Source: Balneolaceae bacterium (GTDB lineage: Bacteria > Bacteroidota > Rhodothermia > Balneolales > Balneolaceae). Taken from it: a DNA stretch of 64,000 nt. Below are positions 38,977 through 46,771 of the stretch, piece after piece. The translations under genes were made by a program, and so were the position numbers. Position 1 is the first letter of the stretch, and each line of letters starts with the position of its first letter. Below the pieces are notes generated by a model. That model was given only the letters and a program-made list of their open reading frames with translations. It was not told where the DNA came from and made no database searches. Location: positions 744,001 to 808,000 of the forward strand of contig JAEPQE010000002.1 in assembly GCA_017640665.1 (NCBI GenBank), given 5' to 3'.

Positions 38977-39831
38977 CTACAACCCAAAAACCCGGTTTAC
39001 GTTAAACCCGATACGAAAGTCTCTGGCAAAGAAATCATCGGTTGTCCTAGCGATTAAGTGCTGCTCGGTAAACCAGTTCCCATTCATTATAAACATTTGA
39101 AAAACGTGACCGCCTGTATCAATTTGCCAGGATAATGCCATTGGGTTAAGGGTTCCATTCGTTCTGTCCCCAAATACGCCAAAATACTCGAATGAAAAAG
39201 AGTGCTTTAAACTCACTCTGTATTCCCCACCAAAGCCAACTCCGTAATGAGTGTGTTCAGGATTTTGGTCAACGGTTTCAATTACAACCGTATTGAAATG
39301 TGAAATCATAGGAGCGATCTGGAAACTGAAAGCATCGCTGAATTTTCGGGCTATTGTAATGGACCCAAACATATTAAGCCGTTCCTGAAATGTGTAATCA
39401 AACCGGCGTTCCTGCTGGGTGTTAATTCCCAAATCACCTTTCAAAGAAATTTCTACAGGAGTTTTTCCTGATCTCATTTGTTGAAGTAAGGTATACTTGA
39501 ACCTCAGATCTACATTATCTTCCCTACTAGTTCGACCTATTCCTACCGATAATTTATCCGTAATACCATAGTCGATTCCAAGACGAACTGCAGCTCCCTG
39601 ATCTAATCCCCAGAATTCTTTAACACCAGTACTCACCAAACCAAAATTATGCATAATGGTACTGTTCATATTATTTTTCTGGAGGTTTGAGCTGGTTGAC
39701 ATCGAGATTAAAGACATCGTCAAAAAGACTTCAACAGGCTCATCGGTTACAGTTCGCCGCCGTTCCATTTGCCCAAACGCAGATTCTGATATCAGAAAAA
39801 CAACCAATAAAAGAGCTGCATATTTTTTCAT
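38977..39831 (-). CDS. DUF5777-type outer-membrane beta-barrel protein
   Basis: The 284-residue product has a signal peptide (MKKYAALLLVVFLISESAFG) and alternating-residue beta strands such as AAVRLGIDYGITDKLSVGIG, VEISLKGDLGIN and HYGVGFGGEYRVSLKHSFSF, ending in RDFRIGFNVNRVFGL with the aromatic-hydrophobic terminus of barrel proteins. I place it with the DUF5777 family by overall pattern. It overlaps the YceI gene by 4 nt (ATGA), and a cytochrome c gene lies upstream, a grouping seen in related genomes. Its function is unknown; an outer-membrane channel linked to electron transfer or lipid handling is a guess. Confidence 0.8.
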   Translation of the reverse strand: MKKYAALLLVVFLISESAFGQMERRRTVTDEPVEVFLTMSLISMSTSSNLQKNNMNSTIMHNFGLVSTGVKEFWGLDQGAAVRLGIDYGITDKLSVGIGRTSREDNVDLRFKYTLLQQMRSGKTPVEISLKGDLGINTQQERRFDYTFQERLNMFGSITIARKFSDAFSFQIAPMISHFNTVVIETVDQNPEHTHYGVGFGGEYRVSLKHSFSFEYFGVFGDRTNGTLNPMALSWQIDTGGHVFQMFIMNGNWFTEQHLIARTTDDFFARDFRIGFNVNRVFGL

Positions 39832-40373
39832 GAATCCTCCTTTATGGTCAGCGTAGCATTAAGCTCTATCTCCTGCTCCTGGTCAACCTTGATAAAAAGT
39901 AATTTCGGTGGTTCAATTTCATAGTCCTCCAACAATAAAATCCATCCTGCTTTCAGGGTTATCGTATCTCCATCAGGTGTGAGTTGCCCGTTCACTTTAA
40001 TGTCCTGTTCCTTTCCATGAATTTTGAACACTCCTTCTACCGTAACGTTTTGTGTCTCCTTCAAACCAGAATCAAATTCAGAGGTGATCGTTCCAAAAAA
40101 CTCGGCAAATGGATACTTCTCGGTTTCCAGAGTCAAGCGCATATCTTTATCCCGCTTCCCGTTTCCGGTATCAAGCGTTTCCAGATCGATATAAAAATCC
40201 ACCGTCCTATTTTCCAGATCAATTAGTCCGGTCAGGTTTTCTGACGATCCGGAAAATGTATGTAAAGGTACTTTTGAATGGAAAATCGCTGTGCCTGAAT
40301 CTGTGAAATAGCTTTGCGAATAACCGCTAATGCTAAAAGCGAGACTTAAAATTGCGAATAATACTTTTTTCAT
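39828..40373 (-). CDS. YceI-family periplasmic protein
   Basis: The 181-residue protein has a signal peptide (MKKVLFAILSLAFSISGYSQ) and the YceI lipocalin-like barrel: IFHSKVPLHTFSGSSENLTG, VDFYIDLETLDTGNGKRDKD, YPFAEFFGTI, and VNGQLTPDGDTITL. YceI relatives bind long isoprenoid chains in a closed barrel. It is translationally coupled to the DUF5777 gene and lies 8 nt after the cytochrome gene. The linkage suggests a quinone- or isoprenoid-related step in a periplasmic redox process, but that is inference. Confidence 0.88.
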   Translation of the reverse strand: MKKVLFAILSLAFSISGYSQSYFTDSGTAIFHSKVPLHTFSGSSENLTGLIDLENRTVDFYIDLETLDTGNGKRDKDMRLTLETEKYPFAEFFGTITSEFDSGLKETQNVTVEGVFKIHGKEQDIKVNGQLTPDGDTITLKAGWILLLEDYEIEPPKLLFIKVDQEQEIELNATLTIKEDS

Positions 40374-40381
40374 GATAGAGC

Positions 40382-40789
40382 CTAATTGTTTTTAGCACCT
40401 TCGTTGATCCAGGTACGAATGGTTTGTATTTCTGAGTTTGTAAGTGAGCCTCCCACCGGCATTCTGGAACCATGATCGGGATTGGGTTCAATTTTGTCTA
40501 CTAATCCGCTTCCGTCTGCATTTCCTGCCACTACTAAATTACTCCCATAACTATTGCCTACACTATTCATTAATGCAGAATAAGAGCTAAGACTAACATT
40601 ACCGCTTGACCCATGACAACTGGTACAGCTTCCGTTAAAAATTGGTTGAACGTCATTTGAATAACTCACTTCGCCAGACGGTTCTTCGCCGCCATCATCA
40701 GGACCTGAAATCAGGTTTTCCGTATTATCAGTGCAAGCTAATCCCGAAATAATCAGTAAAAACAACACTACCAGATTTAGATTCTTCAT
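40382..40789 (-). CDS. Monoheme c-type cytochrome lipoprotein
   Basis: The 135-residue product has a lipobox LLIISGLAC (C19), an acidic linker, and one heme motif CTSCH at residues 55-59 in a short cytochrome c domain. A methionine in GSRMPVGG is the probable sixth ligand. The C-terminus TNSEIQTIRTWINEGA is the final helix of these domains. It should carry electrons at the outer face of the inner membrane or inner face of the outer membrane. First gene of a three-gene operon with yceI and the DUF5777 barrel. Confidence 0.93.
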   Translation of the reverse strand: MKNLNLVVLFLLIISGLACTDNTENLISGPDDGGEEPSGEVSYSNDVQPIFNGSCTSCHGSSGNVSLSSYSALMNSVGNSYGSNLVVAGNADGSGLVDKIEPNPDHGSRMPVGGSLTNSEIQTIRTWINEGAKNN

Positions 40790-40964
40790 TTATTTAAACA
40801 CTTTATTATGGTTTCAACAATGGAAAGCGATCCTTGTTTAGTCTTTCTTTCCTAATACCATAATACTCGGTTCCCGGATTATTGGGTTATCAATAAAACG
40901 GTAAACACTTATCTATTTCCGACATTGAGAATCCGACAGACTATAACAAATCCGACATGTGTGT

Positions 40965-42653
40965 TTAGATATGGGCTTCTTGAAATGCCGTAGGAGTCTT
41001 TCCAAATTCTTGTTTAAAGCACTTAGAAAAATAAGAAGGACTGGAAAAACCTGTTTGGTAACATGCTTCTGAGATATTGCTTTTACCCGTTATGATAAGC
41101 TCTTTTGCCCGGTGTAGCCGAACAGATGATATGAGTTGGTTTGGGGTTTTATTCGTCGTTTGTTTCAGTTTTCGCTGAAGTTGACGCTCGCTGAGGCCCA
41201 CATCACGACTTAGCATTTCCACACTGTATGATTCATCTGCAAGATGTTTATCGATGCTTTGCAGCACTCTTTCGAGTAATGACCCCTTTAGCGGAAGTCC
41301 CTCCAGTAATACACTACTTTGATCTGATTCACCAGCAGCTTCATCATTTATGGTATAGAGAGAAGATATTCCTGGAATAGTTTCCTTATCAGGAAGGTAT
41401 TTCGAAAAACTTAAGCCTGCTCCGGATAACAAATTCTTTACTGTTTCTGTAATAATTATCTTGTTGGCCTCCACGCTTTCTAACATCGTATCAAAGTAAG
41501 TCCCAATAGTATCCCCACTGGCAGCAATACTCTCTATGGCTGATTCTTTAATATATACTGCGATACTTAGATTTAATTCAAGCTTAGAGGCCGCCTCCAG
41601 AAGTCCAATTCCTGAGTGCACGGCTTTACTAGGTCCCTCGAAAGCTGCAATAAAGAAATCTTCGGTTATTTCCACAATCTTTCCTCTAAACTGACCAATG
41701 TACTGTCCGATAAGTCCTTTAAAGTTTGAATCAGTAAGACCGGACGAACCAATGTTCCCCCTGATAATTGTAAGCAACTGCTCTTTATAGCTTTCAATAG
41801 GTTTCATGGTAGAGAGGAAATCCTTCATTTCATCAAGGATCTCCTGGGTGTTACCCGCCCAGAAAAGGTGGTCATCTCCTGAGAACTCCACAAATTTTGC
41901 ACCTTCAATCCGATCGGCGATAAACCGACCTTCTTCAATTTTTACGTCAATATCATTAGTCCGTTGTAAAATTAACGTCGGTACTTTAATCGAACCCAGG
42001 ATGTCAATGATATCAACCTGGGTATTCATTTTGGTAAGAACCAGTGCAGCACTTGGGCTCGCACCAGACCGAAAGTAGTTGGCCAGCCATTCCATAAACA
42101 CAGGATCGTCTGCTTTTGAGGGCGCCAAAGATTCCAGTTCCATATCTCCGCCTCCCCAGCTGGATTCAATCATGTCGTACACCTTTTGGCGTTCTTCATC
42201 AGTTGGAGCCCAGGGGTAATTCGGAGAATACCTTCGCTTTGCAAAAATACCAAAAGCGATCAACGCGCTCGTTCTATTCGGGTATGTGGCTGCAAATAAA
42301 GCCGACACAGATCCTCCTTCAGAATGACCGAACAGCACCGCCTTTTCTGAATCTACTGCATCCATTACGGCACGTATATCATCCATACGTTCTTCCAATG
42401 TGGACAAATCCACAACCCGGTCGGAGAGCCCGGTTCCTCTCTTATCAAATAAAATTACCCTTGCGACCTTACCCAGTTCCTCAAAAAATTGAACCAATTC
42501 CGAGCAATCCCACATCAGATCGATATTTGAAACCCACCCCGGTATGTAAACAATATCAACTGGGCCTGACCCAAAAACCTGGTAGGCGATATTTATACGT
42601 CCGCTTTTTGTGTATTGAGTAATAGGTTTCATGATACCTGAATAGTCTTCCAT
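40965..42653 (-). CDS. Alpha/beta hydrolase - decayed cyclase - AraC fusion regulator
   Basis: The 562-residue protein has three parts. Residues ~8-285: an alpha/beta hydrolase with FDKRGTGLSDRV, nucleophile GHSEGGS (Ser111), likely Asp234 and His262; this domain is the one found before class III adenylate cyclases. Residues ~290-420: a sequence aligned in order with such cyclases (FRGKIVEITEDFFIAAFEGP, AVHSGIGLLEAA) but without the metal aspartates: FTDIVGS-like is IIRGNIGSS and TTGDG-like is ITEDF. Residues ~455-560: an AraC DNA-binding domain, LSRDVGLSERQLQRKLKQ and ACYQTGFSSPSYFSKCFKQE. It is probably a one-component regulator in which hydrolase and cyclase-like domains sense a ligand. 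Targets are unknown; it sits upstream of the cytochrome operon on the same strand with 175 nt between them. Confidence 0.85.
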   Translation of the reverse strand: MEDYSGIMKPITQYTKSGRINIAYQVFGSGPVDIVYIPGWVSNIDLMWDCSELVQFFEELGKVARVILFDKRGTGLSDRVVDLSTLEERMDDIRAVMDAVDSEKAVLFGHSEGGSVSALFAATYPNRTSALIAFGIFAKRRYSPNYPWAPTDEERQKVYDMIESSWGGGDMELESLAPSKADDPVFMEWLANYFRSGASPSAALVLTKMNTQVDIIDILGSIKVPTLILQRTNDIDVKIEEGRFIADRIEGAKFVEFSGDDHLFWAGNTQEILDEMKDFLSTMKPIESYKEQLLTIIRGNIGSSGLTDSNFKGLIGQYIGQFRGKIVEITEDFFIAAFEGPSKAVHSGIGLLEAASKLELNLSIAVYIKESAIESIAASGDTIGTYFDTMLESVEANKIIITETVKNLLSGAGLSFSKYLPDKETIPGISSLYTINDEAAGESDQSSVLLEGLPLKGSLLERVLQSIDKHLADESYSVEMLSRDVGLSERQLQRKLKQTTNKTPNQLISSVRLHRAKELIITGKSNISEACYQTGFSSPSYFSKCFKQEFGKTPTAFQEAHI

Positions 42654-42710
42654 GAAGATACATCAACTTTAACTGAAGCGTAAAGAGGAAATTTGGACTT
42701 TTTTTTAAAC

Positions 42711-42742
42711 AAAAACCCTTCGCTCAAACGAATAAACGAGGG
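42711..42742 (-). terminator. Hairpin terminator of shared-motif family, copy 2
   Basis: On the reverse strand CCCTCGTTTA pairs with TTGAGCGAAGGG (one bulged A, two G-U pairs) and is followed by TTTTT. It lies 38 nt after the stop of the small C-terminal-anchor protein gene. The core CTCGTTTATTCGTTTGAG matches the other two copies. Confidence 0.68.
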
Positions 42743-42779
42743 ATAGATTTCTCGGGGGTTTATAGAAGATGATCAACCA

Positions 42780-42980
42780 TCATTCCAGCTCTTCTTCCCT
42801 ATTCTTTTTATCCCGTAGCTTTTTTAGAGCATACGCCCCACCTGCTGCGGCAAGTAATCCCAGTCCGCCATCGATAGGGGCTTGAGAAGGAGCTGTTGGC
42901 AAACCGGGTTGAGCAAAAACAATGGTGGTTGCTATAAAGATGATTGTGAGGGTGATGAGGAGAAAGAGTAGTGTTTTCAT
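42780..42980 (-). CDS. Small PID-type C-terminal anchor protein
   Basis: From ATG 42980 this is 66 residues: a signal-type helix (KTLLFLLITLTIIFIATTIV), a proline-rich spacer, then APIDGGLGLLAAAGGAYALK and a charged tail KKLRDKKNREEELE. The order Pro-Ile-Asp-Gly-Gly, hydrophobic helix, basic cluster is what I recall as a PID-CTERM sorting signal of Bacteroidota-type small proteins, similar in layout to PEP-CTERM. A TTG at 43010 would add ten residues and is not favoured. No sorting enzyme is visible in the window. Function unknown. Confidence 0.7.
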   Translation of the reverse strand: MKTLLFLLITLTIIFIATTIVFAQPGLPTAPSQAPIDGGLGLLAAAGGAYALKKLRDKKNREEELE

Positions 42981-43011
42981 AACTTCTTGAATTAAGAATT
43001 TAGAATTCAAG

Positions 43012-43057
43012 ATTAAAAATTGGGTATTAGCACAGCTAATTTACTCCAATTTTTAAT
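43012..43057. repeat. AT-rich inverted repeat, related to the 13882 element
   Basis: ATTAAAAATTGG (43012-43023) and CCAATTTTTAAT (43046-43057) are perfect 12-bp arms. Nested inside, ATTAGC-ACA-GCTAAT (43026-43040) forms a second perfect hairpin. The element lies between the two reverse-strand genes and shares the ATTAAAAATT core with the element at 13882-13973. Confidence 0.65.
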
Positions 43058-43091
43058 TCTTAATTTTTCATTTTGAATTGCCGGAGGCAGA

Positions 43092-46000
43092 TTATTTAAT
43101 TAAAGTTAGTTTTTTGATAAGCACAGAACTTCCCACCTGAAGCCGATACAAGTATAACCCACTAGCAAGCCGAGAAGCATCAAAGTTAACAGTATATCTT
43201 CCTGCGCTTTTTGGCTCATTCAACAGCTCGACTACTTTTCTCCCCAACAGATCAAATACAACCAGTTGTACATTCGCCTGCTTGGGCACTCCATAACTGA
43301 TAGTTGTACTTGGGTTGAATGGGTTTGGGTAGTTTTGTTGTAACTCAACTGAAGTTGGCAGATTAGAATCTGGTTCGTTGCTTACCGAGGTGTTTGGATT
43401 CAGGACCAATGTGAATCTCGAGCTGCTTTGCTTTGCTTTAAGGACGTTAGGTATCAACACACTGTGTTTTGGTTGGAACTGAGTTTGGGTAGATTCTTCG
43501 CTTTCGTTCTGAGTGTCTTTAGATGTTGCTTCCAGACCAAAACGATACTGCTCAACCTCGCGAAGGTTTATTTCTTCTCCGGTTTTATTGTCGAAGAGAG
43601 TTACAGTCCATTCTTCGGGAAGAGCTTGCAGATTCCACTTCAGCTCAAAATCCCCGGAAAGATTACTACCATCAAAAGCCAAAGGAATGGAAACCTCTTC
43701 TTCCAAATTTATAGGCAGGGCATTGATATCTAGCCCAGTACCATCCGTAAGTTGAGTGAAAAGGCTCAGATAATCCTCATTCAGCGACTGAAGTTTGTAT
43801 GCATCTAATACATCTTTTTCTTTTGAAGCTTGTTTGCTGAACATCATAATGGTCTTAGAACGCATCTCATCGCCAACCAGGGTAAATCGCATTTCCTGTA
43901 CCGGGGCTTGCTTTCGCAGAATCCCACCAATACTTCTTGCTTCATCAGTAAATGTAAGTGATGGCGAAGCTGCATTGGCTTTAACCCAGATACCCTGCCA
44001 GGGTGCAATGTCCCCTCCGCTAAAAGTCCCAGTTGAACCATTCCAGCTCAGGTAATCGCCTGCTCCGGAATTCGCTGAATCGCTCCATACATAAAAAGTA
44101 GCATCGATATTGGAAGAAGTAACTCCTGTAGCTGCATCCCAGTAAATGGTAGCACCATAGGGATTCCCAACCAGATTCCAACCATCATCAGCAGGTGTTC
44201 CGGTATCGGTATAGGAGAGAGAAAGAGCAAGGGTGTCACTGCGTTGCGTGGAATCGGTTAAAATTACCTTAGGGAAACCATCACCGCTACCATCAAAGTC
44301 ATCATCATCGTATACATACATAATAAAACTGGAACCCGCTGCAGGTATATCGGACACATTTGAAATAGAGGCAAAATTTTGTGAAGATTCACTCCATGTA
44401 TAGACGTTGGAAACTCCATTTGAAGGCGAATCAGAACCTGTGAAGCCTTGCGTCCAAAGTGTGTCTAGCAATTCTCCATAGCTTACGTTTGCAACTGGTA
44501 CGGTCAGCATTCTCCAACCTTCATCTCCGGTAATCAAGGTTCCGTTTGGATGATTTTGATCACTCCTGGTTACATCTCCTATAGCAGTGGCATCATTTAA
44601 ATAGGTAGAATTATCGATGAGGGTTGAATCAGATCCTTTATCAAAGGAATAATGCACCAAAAGCTCCCTGCCGCTTTCATAGGGTGGTTGAAACATATTG
44701 TTTTGGATTTCAGTCTCACTTCGTGCCACTTTCCAGATACGAACTTCGTCCATCATCCCATCAAAGTCAGCAGAGGTCCAGTTCAGGCTTCCAATCATCA
44801 CAGAATTTGAATTATTGGTAATGGTTCCTGTTCCGGCTCCGCCCGAAGTAACGTCTTTGCCATTTAAATACACCGAAAGTTGACTGCCGTTATAGGTTAC
44901 AGCCACATGTGTCCAGGTGTTTGAGGAAACATTTTCGGAAGAACTGGCAGCTATTACACCATCCCCTGTTACCAGAACTGCAGTGACATCGTTATTCAGA
45001 TCTATCCACCATCCTGAAGTCGGAGAAACGTGTTTTTCTGCGATTCCTTGTCTTACTGAAGCGTCATCAGATTTAATCCATGCTTCAAAGGTGAACTCAT
45101 CAAGATCATCAAATTCATCAGAATGTGAAATTTCAACGGTATCTCCGGCTCCGTCATAAGTGATGGATTTAAAATTCAGTGCAGGCTGAATATTCAAATG
45201 AACCCCTATTCTTTCGGTCGTGATTGAAATATCTACAACATCCAAATCTCCGTCATTATCTAAATCAGCAACAAAATGCCCTTGGGGGTCTTGAACAGGT
45301 GAAGAGATCGTTTGAGCAGCACTTGCAAAAGATCCACTACGGTTATTTTCGTACCAATTTATTTTGAAGCCATCATCCGACTCGGATACCACATCGGGGT
45401 AACCATCTCCATTCATATCTGCAATAGATATCGTCTTTGCGTTATTAAATGTGGCAATATTTTCTCCCGTAAAATCTGCTTCTGATGTTCCGTCATTTTT
45501 TAATAGTATTAATTTGTCATTATCATCAGATTCTACGGCAACAATGTCTATATCGCCATCCAGATCAACATCTCCTACAGAAATATGGTTTATTCCTCCT
45601 GAGTTATATAGCTTCGTTTGAATTGAAAAGGATCCACTTCCGTCATTTACACACCAAAAAATCCCTTGTGAGCCAGTCAGTATATAATCCAACCAGCCGT
45701 CACCATTTAAATCTGTAACTGTACTTACCTCTGTTGAACCTGAGATGGAATCAAACCCTAAAGAGCCCTGATCGGTAAACGAGTTATTTCCATCATTTAG
45801 AAAAAGCCGGACACTTGAACCTACAAGTGCCACAAAATCTAACGACCCGTTGTTGTTGAAATCTCCATAAGAAATAGTTTTTAAGCTGCCATTTACATCC
45901 AGGGTATCTCCGGCTGCAAAACTGCCATTACCATTGTTTAAATACCAGATGGGATCTGCATTAACCATCTCCACTAAAATATCTACTTCTCCATCGCTGT

Positions 46001-46661
46001 TTATATCAGGAAAATATATTTTGTTGGCAAAGCCTCCTAAACTAAAGGTATCTTGTGAGCCGAAAGTCCCATCTCCATTATTTAGCCTCCAGTACATGGC
46101 AGAATCACTCAAAGTATTGTACACAATGTCTTTGTACCCATCCCCATCGATATCTGCTCCTGTAACAAAGTTTGTACTTCCTGGAGTGGATATCCCTTGC
46201 CTGCCCGAACCATCTCCAAAATTTCCCCCTTTGGTTACAACCTCAAATGTTTGGGCGTACTGATTCTCCTCTGAATCGCTGGCTCGCACAAAGTTCAACG
46301 TGTATTGCCCACCTTTTAAACCCGCGGGTACTAAAAACGTATATTTATTACCTTCTGTAACAGTTGTTGCAACTACAGTGGCAGAATCGCGGCCTTCTGT
46401 TGAAGTAAGGGTCATCGAATTATCACTGGCAGTGGCATCAAAATTAATCCCAACCATGGTAATAGTAGTGCCTGCTTTACCACTTTGAGGATGCACATAA
46501 GTGACTACCGGTGACTGGGCATATATTTCGATGTTGAGCGATGCGCAAAATAGAACAACGAACAACACATATAGTTTTAACAAATGCGTTTGTTTGTGAT
46601 TTGCATCTAAAATTTGTGAGTTTTTTTGTCCGATAAAATAAAAGCAATTCTTGATATCCAT
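43092..46661 (-). CDS. Large secreted protein: IPT/TIG, FG-GAP repeats, LamG domain, type IX sorting tail
   Basis: The product (1189 residues from ATG 46661) starts with a long N-region and hydrophobic signal (LYVLFVVLFCASLNIEIYAQ); a TTG at 46583 would give a more normal signal peptide and may be the true start. Next is an IPT/TIG-like domain (VTYVHPQSGKAGTTITMVG), then FG-GAP/VCBS repeats with calcium-binding turns such as GADIDGDGYKDIVY, VGDVDLDGDIDIVA and VADLDNDGDLDVVD, a concanavalin-like LamG domain (FTFEAWIKSDD to MMDEVRIWKVA), a Fn3-like stretch, and the T9SS tail NYPNPFNPSTTISYGV. It is likely surface-displayed and glycan- or protein-binding. It is divergent from the hybrid regulator at 46772, which may control it. 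Confidence 0.9.
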   Translation of the reverse strand: MDIKNCFYFIGQKNSQILDANHKQTHLLKLYVLFVVLFCASLNIEIYAQSPVVTYVHPQSGKAGTTITMVGINFDATASDNSMTLTSTEGRDSATVVATTVTEGNKYTFLVPAGLKGGQYTLNFVRASDSEENQYAQTFEVVTKGGNFGDGSGRQGISTPGSTNFVTGADIDGDGYKDIVYNTLSDSAMYWRLNNGDGTFGSQDTFSLGGFANKIYFPDINSDGEVDILVEMVNADPIWYLNNGNGSFAAGDTLDVNGSLKTISYGDFNNNGSLDFVALVGSSVRLFLNDGNNSFTDQGSLGFDSISGSTEVSTVTDLNGDGWLDYILTGSQGIFWCVNDGSGSFSIQTKLYNSGGINHISVGDVDLDGDIDIVAVESDDNDKLILLKNDGTSEADFTGENIATFNNAKTISIADMNGDGYPDVVSESDDGFKINWYENNRSGSFASAAQTISSPVQDPQGHFVADLDNDGDLDVVDISITTERIGVHLNIQPALNFKSITYDGAGDTVEISHSDEFDDLDEFTFEAWIKSDDASVRQGIAEKHVSPTSGWWIDLNNDVTAVLVTGDGVIAASSSENVSSNTWTHVAVTYNGSQLSVYLNGKDVTSGGAGTGTITNNSNSVMIGSLNWTSADFDGMMDEVRIWKVARSETEIQNNMFQPPYESGRELLVHYSFDKGSDSTLIDNSTYLNDATAIGDVTRSDQNHPNGTLITGDEGWRMLTVPVANVSYGELLDTLWTQGFTGSDSPSNGVSNVYTWSESSQNFASISNVSDIPAAGSSFIMYVYDDDDFDGSGDGFPKVILTDSTQRSDTLALSLSYTDTGTPADDGWNLVGNPYGATIYWDAATGVTSSNIDATFYVWSDSANSGAGDYLSWNGSTGTFSGGDIAPWQGIWVKANAASPSLTFTDEARSIGGILRKQAPVQEMRFTLVGDEMRSKTIMMFSKQASKEKDVLDAYKLQSLNEDYLSLFTQLTDGTGLDINALPINLEEEVSIPLAFDGSNLSGDFELKWNLQALPEEWTVTLFDNKTGEEINLREVEQYRFGLEATSKDTQNESEESTQTQFQPKHSVLIPNVLKAKQSSSRFTLVLNPNTSVSNEPDSNLPTSVELQQNYPNPFNPSTTISYGVPKQANVQLVVFDLLGRKVVELLNEPKSAGRYTVNFDASRLASGLYLYRLQVGSSVLIKKLTLIK

Positions 46662-46771
46662 TATGAGTGATATTACTTGGTAATTCTTTGCTTGCAGGAT
46701 ATCAAAAACTAACTTGGATACTGTCTCATGATTCTTTAAAATCATCTCAAAGCTTTATCCAGATTGCTCTT

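Noticed and set aside
46662-46771. Upstream in-frame starts of the hybrid regulator (ATA/ATG-like region from 46667)
   Set aside because: They precede the signal sequence and overlap the divergent promoter region; ATG 46772 gives a normal signal.
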